From assembly GCF_001425305.1 (NCBI RefSeq), contig NZ_LMEE01000001.1:570646-634645 (forward strand): a DNA stretch of 64,000 nt, read 5' to 3'. Positions within the stretch are counted from its first letter, which is position 1, and each line of letters starts with the position of its first letter. The notes under the pieces are model-generated. The model did not search any database. It was given only the letters and a program-made list of their open reading frames with translations, and was not told the DNA's origin. The position numbers and the translations under genes are program-made. Below are positions 45,708 through 53,597 of this stretch, piece after piece. This stretch comes from Phenylobacterium sp. Root1290 (GTDB lineage: Bacteria > Pseudomonadota > Alphaproteobacteria > Caulobacterales > Caulobacteraceae).

Positions 45708-45724
45708 GTTCGCCTCCAGCGGCA

Positions 45725-45739
45725 GAACAAAAGCAGAAC
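45725..45739 (-). promoter_or_regulatory. Putative LexA (SOS) box, GTTC-N7-GTTC
   Basis: On the minus strand the sequence reads GTTC, seven bases, GTTC, the alphaproteobacterial LexA recognition pattern. It sits where a repressor would block transcription of the adjacent small gene. About one such match would be expected by chance in a window of this size and base composition, so the position just upstream of a start is the main support. Confidence 0.55.
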
Positions 45740-45910
45740 ATGAGGACATGCGCGACTCCGTCTGGGTTGTTTGTCAGCCGCCATTCCAACCCATGGAAGA
45801 GCGACCACACGCCAGCATCGGAAGAGTCGCGGCTTCTCAAAACAACAGAGGCGTCCACAGGCCGCGAATTCCTGTGAACGCCTTGATCCGATGGCTCCGG
45901 GGCTGAGCCC

Positions 45911-46567
45911 CTACTCCGCCAGCAGCCCGTCGACGAACTCCGGCAGCCACGGATTGCGGCCCGGCTTCATCCGCTCCGAGCGATAGATGTGGCCGAGGTC
46001 GGCATAGGCGCGGTCGAAATTCTTGTTCACGATGACGTAGTCATAGAGCCGCCAGTGCTCGATCTCGTCCTTGCCCTTGATCAGGCGCTTCTGGATGACG
46101 TCCTCGCTGTCCTGCGCCCGCGCATGCAGCCGCCGCGACAGGTCCTCCCATGACGGCGGCAGGATGAACACCCGCACGCTGTCCTGCGGCGCGGCGTCCG
46201 CCACCTGCTTGGCGCCCTGCCAGTCGATGTCGAACAGAACGTCCTTGCCCGCCTCCAGGGCGGCCATCACCGGCGCCTTGGGCGTGCCGTACCGATTGTC
46301 GTGCACATCGGCCCATTCCAGGAACTCGCCGCGCTCGATCATCGCATCGAAGGTCGGGCGGTCGACGAAGTAGTACTCGCGCCCCTCTTCCTCGCCGGGC
46401 CTAGGCGCACGCGTCGTGCACGAGATCGACAGCATCAGGTCGCTATGGTCGGCCACCAGCCGTCGCGACAGCGAAGTCTTGCCTGCCCCCGACGGCGAGG
46501 ACACCAGCAGCATCACGCCCCGGCGGGTGGTTTCCCAGGGCCTGGGATGGTCGTGTCCGTCAGTCAT
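45911..46567 (-). CDS. gmk: Guanylate kinase
   Basis: A 218-residue enzyme that phosphorylates GMP to GDP. The P-loop LLVSSPSGAGKTSLSRRL, the TTRAPRPGEEEGREYYFVDRPTF GMP-binding segment (residues about 51-74), EFLEWADVHDNRYGT and VLFDIDWQGAKQV follow the standard order. It lies downstream of yicC in the same direction with 40 bases between, a widely conserved pairing. Confidence 0.97.
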   Translation of the reverse strand: MTDGHDHPRPWETTRRGVMLLVSSPSGAGKTSLSRRLVADHSDLMLSISCTTRAPRPGEEEGREYYFVDRPTFDAMIERGEFLEWADVHDNRYGTPKAPVMAALEAGKDVLFDIDWQGAKQVADAAPQDSVRVFILPPSWEDLSRRLHARAQDSEDVIQKRLIKGKDEIEHWRLYDYVIVNKNFDRAYADLGHIYRSERMKPGRNPWLPEFVDGLLAE

Positions 46568-46578
46568 TCTCTATTCCC

Positions 46579-46603
46579 TTCCCTCCGCGTTGCGGGGAGG
46601 GAA
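46579..46603. repeat. Short inverted CCCTCC/GGAGGG hairpin between yicC and gmk
   Basis: TTCCCTCCGC and GCGGGGAGGGAA nearly mirror each other around a short loop. The arms resemble those of the larger intergenic repeat near 21 kb, so it may be a minimal copy of the same element. Confidence 0.35.
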
Positions 46604-46607
46604 ACGC

Positions 46608-47489
46608 CTATTCCACGTTCTGCACTTGCTCGCGGAACTGTTCGATCGTCGCCTTAAGCTCAAGACCGACCGTGGTCAAAGCCCCCAGCGCCGATTTCGA
46701 GCACAGGGTGTTGGCCTCGCGCATGAACTCCTGGGTCAGGAAGTCCAGCCGCCGCCCCTGGGGCCCCTCGGCCACGATATGCGCGCGCGCCGCATCGACG
46801 TGGGCGCGCAGCCGGTCCAGTTCCTCGCGGACGTCGGCCTTCACCGCCATGGCCGCCGCCTCGGTGACGATCTTGTCGTCGCTGACGGCTTCCCCCACCA
46901 GCTCGGCCATGCGCCGGGCGAACCGCTCCTTGATCGCCGCCGGCTGCCCGTCGGCCAGGTTTTGGGCCTCGCCGACCAGTGCCTCGATCTTGTCGACCAG
47001 GCCGATCAGCACCGCGGTCAGCGCCAGACCTTCTTCGCGCCGCGACGCCGCCAGCGCCTCCAGCGCAGCACCGATGGACAGCGCGATCGCCGCCTGCAAT
47101 GCCGACTGCGCCTCGGGGTCGTCGTCGCTCTCGGCCGCCTCGATCACGCCGCGCAACGCCAGCAGGCCGTCCAGGCTCGGCGGCCCGGCCTTGCCGGCCT
47201 CGATCAGCGGCGCGCCCATGGCGAGGTAGCGCGCCAGCACCTCTTCATTGATGCGAACCTCGACGCCGCTGTCGGTGCGCTTGGCCTGGACGCCGACATT
47301 CACCTGACCACGGGCGAACCGCGCCTGGGCGCCGTCACGCGCGGCCCGGTCCAGCTGATCGAACCCGGGCGGTCCGCGAAACCGGATCTCCAGATTACGG
47401 CCGTTGACCGACCGCGCCTCGACGGCCCAGGTCCAGTCTCCCGCCGCGCCTTCCGCCCGGCCAAACCCCGTCATTCCAGATAGTGGCAT
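46608..47489 (-). CDS. yicC: YicC-family endoribonuclease-like protein
   Basis: A 293-residue protein with the family N-terminus MTGFGRAEG and conserved SVNGRNLEIRFRGP, and a C-terminal DUF1732 part with GRRLDFLTQEFMREANTLCSKS and ending LELKATIEQFREQVQNVE. YicC proteins from E. coli have been reported to cleave RNA. Its neighbour gmk follows directly. The upstream mltG gene, usually next to yicC, is separated by an OmpA-type gene here. Confidence 0.93.
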   Translation of the reverse strand: MPLSGMTGFGRAEGAAGDWTWAVEARSVNGRNLEIRFRGPPGFDQLDRAARDGAQARFARGQVNVGVQAKRTDSGVEVRINEEVLARYLAMGAPLIEAGKAGPPSLDGLLALRGVIEAAESDDDPEAQSALQAAIALSIGAALEALAASRREEGLALTAVLIGLVDKIEALVGEAQNLADGQPAAIKERFARRMAELVGEAVSDDKIVTEAAAMAVKADVREELDRLRAHVDAARAHIVAEGPQGRRLDFLTQEFMREANTLCSKSALGALTTVGLELKATIEQFREQVQNVE

Positions 47490-47608
47490 TGGAACCCCCG
47501 CTCGGGACCCACGCCCCTCGAAGCCGCATCATTGTCGCGCCAGTTTACACGCCGGCGAAACGGCGTGGCTATGGCGCCGATGCATTGGGCTCCGGCCTCC
47601 GATCGCCA

Positions 47609-47636
47609 CGGTCCGCGCCCGTGGGGACGCGGACCG
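47609..47636 (-). terminator. Hairpin after the DUF2853-OmpA gene
   Basis: CGGTCCGCG and CGCGGACCG form a perfect nine-base stem with a ten-base loop, starting 13 bases past the stop of the leftward gene. No T run follows, so termination strength is unclear; it may protect the transcript end. Confidence 0.45.
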
Positions 47637-47648
47637 CAGGCAGATCGC

Positions 47649-48731
47649 TTAGCGCCGGGTGATCTCGACCCTGCGGGCTTCAAAGTCCGGGGTCGCTGCA
47701 GGACCGTTCTCGACGGCCGCGGGCGCGACCATCTCGATATTCGCCGCAGGAACGCCGGCCGCGATGAGCCGATCGCGAACCGACTCGGCCCGTTGCTGCG
47801 CCAGGCGCTGGTTCAGCGTCAGGTTGCCTGTGCGATCGGTATAGCCGGTGATGGCGACGCGCAGGTCTTCGCGCTGGATCGCGGCGGCCGCCTGGTCGAT
47901 CAGGCGACTGTCGTCTCCGCCGACCGCTGCAGAACCGAGCGAAAAGTGCACGGCCGCCGGTAACCCGACGACGACTGCGGGTGGCGTGACCGCCGGGGCC
48001 GCCGTGGCTGGCGCGACCGGTGTCGTCGCCACGGTCGGAGCCGGAACGCTCTGCACCGGCGGCGCGACGACCGCGGGCGCGGTCGGCCTCACCTCGGCGA
48101 CAGGCGTCGTGGCCGGTTGCCGTCCCAGGAAGAACCAGGCCAGCAGCGCCAGCGCCGCCAGACCGAGCAGCCATGGCAGCATGCGGGCCATCCCACCGCT
48201 CGCCGCGGGCGCAGCCGCTGCGGTCGAACGGGCCGCATAGACCGGGGCCGCGGGCGGCGGACGGTCCTCCGTCCGATGCGCGCGGTCGCCGAAGTCGGCG
48301 ACTGTGGCCGAGGCGTCGGTGGCCGCGCTGGCGACGGACGCTGCCGCAGCCCCGGCGCCCAAGGCGCCGGCCGCAAGCGTCGCCTTGCCGATCCCGCCGA
48401 CGACGTCGGCGCCGCCGAACACCGAGAGCTTCCGGAAATGTTCGGCCAGCAGATAGTAGACCGTCACCCGGTTCTTCGTGCGGTCGCCGGCCATGCGCTC
48501 GCCGACCCCGGCGATCGCGCTGTCGAGTTCGGCGTTGCTGTGGGTAAGGCCCAGCTTCTTTTTCAGATAGTTCTCGCGGACCCGGTTGAGCTCCTCGGGT
48601 TCCGTAAATGAGACGAGCGATGAATCGCGGTTGTGCAGGGCGATGCCGCAGTATCGGACGATCGCATCGATGACCTTTGAATCGGCGCTCGGAACGTACT
48701 TCCTGACGTCGATGGCCCAATCTTCCGCCAT
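47649..48731 (-). CDS. DUF2853 domain fused through a membrane segment to an OmpA-like domain
   Basis: A 360-residue protein with an unusual layout. Residues 1-107 match DUF2853 (a small helical domain: VRYCGIALHNRDSSLVSFTE, then RVTVYYLLAEHF). An Ala/Gly-rich stretch and linker follow, then one membrane helix (184-203, MLPWLLGLAALALLAWFF), a Pro/Ala-rich stalk (205-256), and an OmpA-type peptidoglycan-binding domain (258-360, TGYTDRTGNLTLNQRLAQQR). This implies an inner-membrane protein with DUF2853 in the cytoplasm and OmpA in the periplasm gripping the wall. It sits between mltG and yicC, a cluster usually contiguous. Confidence 0.85.
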   Translation of the reverse strand: MAEDWAIDVRKYVPSADSKVIDAIVRYCGIALHNRDSSLVSFTEPEELNRVRENYLKKKLGLTHSNAELDSAIAGVGERMAGDRTKNRVTVYYLLAEHFRKLSVFGGADVVGGIGKATLAAGALGAGAAAASVASAATDASATVADFGDRAHRTEDRPPPAAPVYAARSTAAAAPAASGGMARMLPWLLGLAALALLAWFFLGRQPATTPVAEVRPTAPAVVAPPVQSVPAPTVATTPVAPATAAPAVTPPAVVVGLPAAVHFSLGSAAVGGDDSRLIDQAAAAIQREDLRVAITGYTDRTGNLTLNQRLAQQRAESVRDRLIAAGVPAANIEMVAPAAVENGPAATPDFEARRVEITRR

Positions 48732-48961
48732 AAGCTTGTCCTCCGATCCGTTCTGACGGGATGTCGAGCGCGGCCGCCAGCAGGCGCACCGCAGATCGAC
48801 TCCACACGGATAGGGCTATGGCGCGGCCCACGCGCTAGGGCCGTTTGCGGAGTGCGCCGAGGGATTTACCTTAGGAGATTGCGGCGCCGCTGAAGCGTGG
48901 CAGCTTCACTTGGAAGCCGCGTCCCTCGCGATCCAGACTTTTGAGAATGGCCGCTTTTGGC

Positions 48962-50074
48962 CTAGCGCCCAGCCTGATCGGCCGCTTTCTCCTGAAGCGC
49001 TCCGGCCTTGTCCTGCAGCGCTTCGGCGGCGCGCTGGCGTTCAACCGCGCGCCACTTGGCGACGTTCTTCAGGTGCTCGTCATAGGTCGCGGCGAAGACA
49101 TGGCCGCCGGTGCCGTCGGCGACGAAGAACAGGTGCTCGCTGGTCGGCGGATCCAGCACCGCGGCCAGGGCGGCGCGGCCCGGATTGGCGATCGGCGTCG
49201 GCGGCAGGCCGTCGATCTGATAGGTGTTGTAGGGGTTCGGCTTGGCCATTTCCGAGGCGCGCAGCCCCCGTCCCAGCGGCTTGCCGCCGTTCAGGCCGTA
49301 GATGATCGTCGGATCGCTCTCCAGCCGCATGCCCTTGCGCAGCCGGTTGACGAACACCGCGGCGACCTGCGGCCGCTCGCTGGCGATGCCGGTCTCCTTC
49401 TCGACGACCGAGGCCAGGATCACCGCCTCTTCAGGCGTCGCGATCGGCAGGCCCGGCTGGCGCTTCTCCCAGAGCAGCGCCAGCAGTTCGTCGCGCGCAT
49501 CCATCATCCGCTTCAGCACGGCCGAGCGGTCTTCGCCGCGCTCATACTGATAGGTTTCCGGCAGGATCGAACCCTCGGGCGGCGCCGCCGCCACGCCGGT
49601 CAGATCGGGGCGGGCCATCAGCGCCGCCACCGCCGCCTCCGAGGTCATGCCCTCGGGGATGGTCACCTGGTGGATAACGATCTTGCCCTCGCGGATGTCG
49701 CGCAGGATCGAGGCCAGCGACGCGCGGCTCTTGAACTCGTACTCGCCGGCCTTCAGCGACTTGGCCGCGCCGGTGACCTGCGCCGCCGCCGCGAACACGG
49801 CCTTGGAGCGGATCGCGCCCGAGCGCTCCAGCGTCGAGGCGATTTCGGTCAGGCCGGCGCCCTTGCGCAGCATGACCACCCGCATCTCGCCGCCGTCCGT
49901 TGACGGGCCAGGCCCTTGGTAGGACCAGAGCGCCCAGGCCAGCGCCAGGGCCAGCACCACGCCAAGCGTCGCCGCGGCGCTGCCCAGGATGATCCCCAGG
50001 CGGCGAAGCGGCGGCAGGGCTCCGCCAGACTTGCGGCGCCCCTTGCCCGTCGACTTGCGCGGTCGGCGGCTCAC
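48962..50074 (-). CDS. mltG: Endolytic murein transglycosylase MltG
   Basis: A 370-residue inner-membrane enzyme that cuts glycan strands near the synthesis site, possibly ending polymerisation. After a basic cytoplasmic start comes one membrane segment (IILGSAAATLGVVLALALAW), a LysM-like part, and the YceG domain with the catalytic glutamate region VEKETGIASERPQVAAVF and NRLRKGMRLESDPTIIYGL, then NPYNTYQIDGLPPTPIANPG. It overlaps the fabF gene by four bases, a common alphaproteobacterial order. Length is normal. Confidence 0.95.
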   Translation of the reverse strand: MSRRPRKSTGKGRRKSGGALPPLRRLGIILGSAAATLGVVLALALAWALWSYQGPGPSTDGGEMRVVMLRKGAGLTEIASTLERSGAIRSKAVFAAAAQVTGAAKSLKAGEYEFKSRASLASILRDIREGKIVIHQVTIPEGMTSEAAVAALMARPDLTGVAAAPPEGSILPETYQYERGEDRSAVLKRMMDARDELLALLWEKRQPGLPIATPEEAVILASVVEKETGIASERPQVAAVFVNRLRKGMRLESDPTIIYGLNGGKPLGRGLRASEMAKPNPYNTYQIDGLPPTPIANPGRAALAAVLDPPTSEHLFFVADGTGGHVFAATYDEHLKNVAKWRAVERQRAAEALQDKAGALQEKAADQAGR

Positions 50075-51354
50075 GAGACCTTCTTGAAGACCACGGAGGC
50101 GTTGGTGCCGCCGAACCCGAAGCTGTTGGACAGGGCGATGTCGATCTTCATCGGCTTGGCCTTGTTCGGGACCAGGTCGATCTCGGTCTCCACCGACGGA
50201 TTGTCGAGATTGATGGTCGGCGGCGCGATCTGGTCGCGAATCGCCAGCACCGTGAACGCCGACTCGATGGCGCCGGCGGCGCCCAGCAGGTGGCCGGTGG
50301 CCGACTTGGTCGACGACATCGTCATGCCCTTGGCGGCGTCGCCCAGCAGACGGGTGACGGCGCCCAGTTCGATCTCGTCGCCCAGCGGCGTCGAGGTGCC
50401 GTGCGCGTTGACGTAGTCGATGTCGGCCGGATCGATGCCGGCGTCCTTGATCGCCGCCTTCATGGCGCGGAAGCCGCCGTCGCCGTCCTCGGCCGGAGCC
50501 GTGATGTGATAGGCGTCGCCGGCCAGGCCGTAGCCCGCGACTTCGGCGTAGATCTTCGCGCCGCGCGCCTTGGCGTGTTCGTACTCTTCCAGCACCAGCA
50601 CGCCGGCGCCTTCGCCCATCACGAAGCCGTCGCGGTCCTTGTCATAAGGGCGGCTGGCCTTCTGCGGATTGTCGTTGAAGCCGGTCGACATGGCGCGGCA
50701 GGCGATGAAGCCCGCAACGCCCACCGGGCAGATGGCCGCTTCGGCCCCGCCGGCCACCATCACGTCGGCGTCGCCGTACTTGATCAGCCGGGCGGCGTCG
50801 CCGATCGCGTGCGCGCCGGTGGCGCAGGCGGTGACGACCGAATGGTTCGGGCCCTTGAAGCCGTGGCGGATCGAAACCTGGCCCGAGGCCAGGTTGATCA
50901 GGGCCGAGGGGATGAAGAACGGGCTGACGCGGCGCGGGCCCTTCTCGAACAGCTCGACGCTGGTCCGCTCGATGGTGGCGAGGCCGCCGATGCCCGAGCC
51001 GATGATGACCCCGGTGCGTTCCTTGTCCTCGTCGCTTTCCGGGACCCAGCCCGAATCCTTCACGGCCTCGTCGGCCGCGGCGATCGCGTAGAGGATGAAA
51101 TCGTCGACCCGGCGCTGATCCTTCGGCGCCAGGGTGTCGTCGGGATTAAACGAACCGGGCACACCTTCGCCGCCGCCGCCGCGACCATCGACCCGCGGCA
51201 CTTCGCAGGCGACCTGGCAGGCATAGTCGGTGGGATCGAAGGTGGTGATGCGCCCTGCCCCGGACTTGCCTTCCAGAATGGCTTTCCAGGTGAGTTCGGC
51301 GCCTTGGCCGAGGGGGGTCAGCAAACCGATGCCGGTGACGACGACACGACGCAT
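50071..51354 (-). CDS. fabF: Beta-ketoacyl-ACP synthase II
   Basis: A 427-residue fatty-acid elongation enzyme. The active-site cysteine lies in VVTACATGAHAIG, and the two histidines in NAHGTSTPLGD and KSATGHLLGAAG complete the Cys-His-His triad. The N-terminus RRVVVTGIGLLTPLG is typical. It follows acpP with an 83-base gap holding a hairpin, and overlaps mltG. Length is normal for FabF. Confidence 0.97.
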   Translation of the reverse strand: MRRVVVTGIGLLTPLGQGAELTWKAILEGKSGAGRITTFDPTDYACQVACEVPRVDGRGGGGEGVPGSFNPDDTLAPKDQRRVDDFILYAIAAADEAVKDSGWVPESDEDKERTGVIIGSGIGGLATIERTSVELFEKGPRRVSPFFIPSALINLASGQVSIRHGFKGPNHSVVTACATGAHAIGDAARLIKYGDADVMVAGGAEAAICPVGVAGFIACRAMSTGFNDNPQKASRPYDKDRDGFVMGEGAGVLVLEEYEHAKARGAKIYAEVAGYGLAGDAYHITAPAEDGDGGFRAMKAAIKDAGIDPADIDYVNAHGTSTPLGDEIELGAVTRLLGDAAKGMTMSSTKSATGHLLGAAGAIESAFTVLAIRDQIAPPTINLDNPSVETEIDLVPNKAKPMKIDIALSNSFGFGGTNASVVFKKVS

Positions 51355-51375
51355 GCGCGGGCCTCCAAACGCAGA

Positions 51376-51406
51376 CCGCCGCGAACTCCGAAGAGCTTCG
51401 CGGCGG
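51376..51406 (-). terminator. Strong hairpin between acpP and fabF
   Basis: CCGCCGCGAA and TTCGCGGCGG pair perfectly over ten bases with an eleven-base loop in the 83-base gap. There is no T tract, so it may be a partial terminator or stabilise an acpP-only transcript, letting acyl carrier protein be made in excess of FabF. Confidence 0.5.
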
Positions 51407-51437
51407 CCGAATATTCAATGAATTCCGTGGGTTCGCC

Positions 51438-51677
51438 TTAGGCGCCCAGGCGCTCACCGATGAACTTCACCGCATCGCCAACGGTCTGGATGTGCTCGGC
51501 GGCGTCATCCGGGATCTCGATGTCGAACTCTTCTTCGAAGGCCATGACCAGCTCGACATTGTCGAGGCTGTCAGCGCCCAGGTCGTCGATGAAGCTCGCC
51601 TTTTCGGTGACCTTCTCGGGGTCGGCGTCCAGATGTTCGATGACGATCTTACGCACGCGCTCGAGGATGTCGGACAT
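51438..51677 (-). CDS. acpP: Acyl carrier protein
   Basis: A 79-residue acidic helical carrier for fatty acyl chains. The phosphopantetheine serine is Ser37 in [10 protein letters not shown], and the sequence is canonical ([20 protein letters not shown]). ATG 51677 has an AAGGGA ribosome site; the longer frame upstream is intergenic. A perfect TTGACA lies about 55 bases upstream on the transcribed strand, so acpP may have its own promoter inside the fab cluster. Confidence 0.97.
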   Translation of the reverse strand: MSDILERVRKIVIEHLDADPEKVTEKASFIDDLGADSLDNVELVMAFEEEFDIEIPDDAAEHIQTVGDAVKFIGERLGA

Positions 51678-51728
51678 TCGCTTAAGTCCCTTTGTTTCGC
51701 TAAATCCATCCGCGACGGCCGACGGGAT

Positions 51729-51734
51729 GTCAAC
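51729..51734 (-). promoter_or_regulatory. Candidate -35 element of an acpP promoter
   Basis: TTGACA, a perfect -35 hexamer, occurs on the transcribed strand in the 140-base gap between fabG and acpP. Seventeen bases on lies GATGGA, a poor -10, with GATTTAG just beyond. The gap is long for this cluster, which supports an internal promoter. Confidence 0.4.
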
Positions 51735-51817
51735 CATTGCGGACATATGGGTAGAGACCTTCGCCTCGCCGGTTCGCGCGGCGACGTAGCATGTTCGCCA
51801 CGGCCACGCCAGCGGGC

Positions 51818-52558
51818 TCAGATCATGGCCATGCCGCCATTCACATGCAGGGTTTGGCCCGTCATGTAACCGGCTTCGTCGCTGGCGAGGTAGACGCAGG
51901 CGGCGGCCACTTCGCCGCCCGTTCCCAGCCGCCCAGCGGGGATCGTGCCCATGATCTGGGCCTTCTGTTGTTCGTTCAGGGCGTCGGTCATCGGGCTCTC
52001 GATGAAGCCCGGCGCCACGCAATTCACCGTGATGCCGCGGGTCGCGACTTCCTGCGCCAGCGCCTTCGAGAAGCCGATCATGCCGGCCTTCGAGGCGGCG
52101 TAGTTCGCCTGGCCCGGATTGCCCATGACGCCGACGACGGAAGTGATGCCGATGATTCGGCCAAACCGCCGCTTCATCATGCCCCGCATCGCCGCACGGC
52201 TGAGTCGGAAGTAGCTCTCAAGGTTGACCTTGAGGACAGCGTCCCAGTCCTCATCCTTCATCCGCATCAGCAAGCCGTCGCGGGTGATTCCGGCGTTCGC
52301 GACCAAGACGTCGATCCCGCTCCCCGTCACCTCTTCCGCGCGGCTGATCAGCGTATCGACTGATGCCGGGTCGGACAGATTGGCAGGCACGGCCGACGTC
52401 CGCTCGCCCAGTTGCTGGGCAAGGTCCTGCAGCACGGCCTCGCGAGTGCCCGACAGCACCACGTGCGCGCCGGCGGCGTGCAGCGCCTTGGCGATCTCGC
52501 CGCCAATGCCGCCGGTCGCCCCGGTGACCAGGGCGGTCTTTCCCGTCAGGTCGAACAT
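51818..52558 (-). CDS. fabG: 3-oxoacyl-ACP reductase
   Basis: A 246-residue SDR that reduces 3-oxoacyl-ACP with NADPH. Motifs: [30 protein letters not shown], the catalytic [20 protein letters not shown] and the C-terminus VNGGMAMI, all FabG-like. ATG 52558 has AAGGGA upstream and lies one base after the fabD stop. It belongs to the fabD-fabG-acpP-fabF run. Confidence 0.96.
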   Translation of the reverse strand: MFDLTGKTALVTGATGGIGGEIAKALHAAGAHVVLSGTREAVLQDLAQQLGERTSAVPANLSDPASVDTLISRAEEVTGSGIDVLVANAGITRDGLLMRMKDEDWDAVLKVNLESYFRLSRAAMRGMMKRRFGRIIGITSVVGVMGNPGQANYAASKAGMIGFSKALAQEVATRGITVNCVAPGFIESPMTDALNEQQKAQIMGTIPAGRLGTGGEVAAACVYLASDEAGYMTGQTLHVNGGMAMI

Positions 52559-52559
52559 C

Positions 52560-53504
52560 TCAGAGTCCCTTCGCGAAGGCTTCAAGGTCGGCGGGCGCGT
52601 TCAGCGGGGTCGCCTCGGCGTCCGGGGCGATGCGCTTGGCCATGCCCGACAGCACCTTGCCGGCGCCGGCTTCGGCGAAGCGGGTCACCCCGCCCTCGCC
52701 GGCCAGCCAGATCATGCTCTCGCGCCAGCGCACGCGGCCGGTGACTTGTTCCACCAGCAGGCGGCGAATCTCTTCGGGATCGAGCGTCGGCCGCGCAGTG
52801 ACATTGGCCACGACCGGCGCGCGCGGCGCGAGGATCGTCGCGCTCGCCAGCGCTTGCGCCATCTCGTCGGCCGCCGGCTGCATCAGCGGACAGTGGAAGG
52901 GCGCCGAGACGTTCAGTGGGATCGCTCGCGCGCCCAACTCCTTGGCTTTCTCGATGGCCAGGTCGACCGCGGCCTTGTCGCCCGAGATCACCACGTTGCC
53001 GTTGTTGTTGTCGTTGGCGACGACGCAGACCCCGACCTTCGAACCGGCTTCTGCGGCGGCCTCGGCCAGCGCCACGTCAGTCTTCGGTCCGATCAGCGAG
53101 GCCATCGCGCCCGCGCCCACCGGCACCGCGCGCTGCATGGCCTGGCCGCGCAGTTTCAGCAGCCGTGCCGTGTCGGCCAGGCTGATCGCGCCCGCGGCCG
53201 CCAGAGCCGAGTACTCGCCCAGCGAGTGACCGGCGACGAAGGCGGCCTTCTCGATCCCGACGCCGAATTCCTTCTCCAGGGTCCGGGTCACAGCCAACGA
53301 GACCGCCATCAGGGCGGGCTGAGCGTTCTCCGTCAGGGTCAGGTCGCCTTCTGGCCCCTCGCGCATCAGCGCGAACAGCTTTTGGCCCAGGGCGTCGTCA
53401 ACTTCCTGAAAGACCTCACGGGCCGAGGCGAACGCCTCGGCGAGGTCCGCGCCCATCCCGACAGCTTGGCTGCCCTGGCCAGGAAAAATGAAGGCGAGGC
53501 TCAT
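52560..53504 (-). CDS. fabD: Malonyl-CoA:ACP transacylase
   Basis: A 314-residue enzyme loading malonyl groups onto ACP. The start FIFPGQGSQAVGMG, the nucleophile serine in AGHSLGEYSA and the histidine in NVSAPFHCPLM are the catalytic marks. ATG 53504 has a GGGAGA ribosome site; the longer frame adds only six residues. It is the first gene of the fab cluster, divergent from a dehydrogenase gene. Confidence 0.97.
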   Translation of the reverse strand: MSLAFIFPGQGSQAVGMGADLAEAFASAREVFQEVDDALGQKLFALMREGPEGDLTLTENAQPALMAVSLAVTRTLEKEFGVGIEKAAFVAGHSLGEYSALAAAGAISLADTARLLKLRGQAMQRAVPVGAGAMASLIGPKTDVALAEAAAEAGSKVGVCVVANDNNNGNVVISGDKAAVDLAIEKAKELGARAIPLNVSAPFHCPLMQPAADEMAQALASATILAPRAPVVANVTARPTLDPEEIRRLLVEQVTGRVRWRESMIWLAGEGGVTRFAEAGAGKVLSGMAKRIAPDAEATPLNAPADLEAFAKGL

Positions 53505-53597
53505 TGCGCGTCTCCCACGCACTTACGATTCCGAGCCGGGAGGGTTAGGGGATAAGCCAAGCCCCGGCAAGGCGGCGATCAATAACGGGAGGATGCG

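Noticed and set aside
44618..45710. Prophage or gene transfer agent cluster
   Set aside because: Only one phage-like protein is present; no large terminase, portal, capsid, tail or integrase gene and no attachment repeats were seen.
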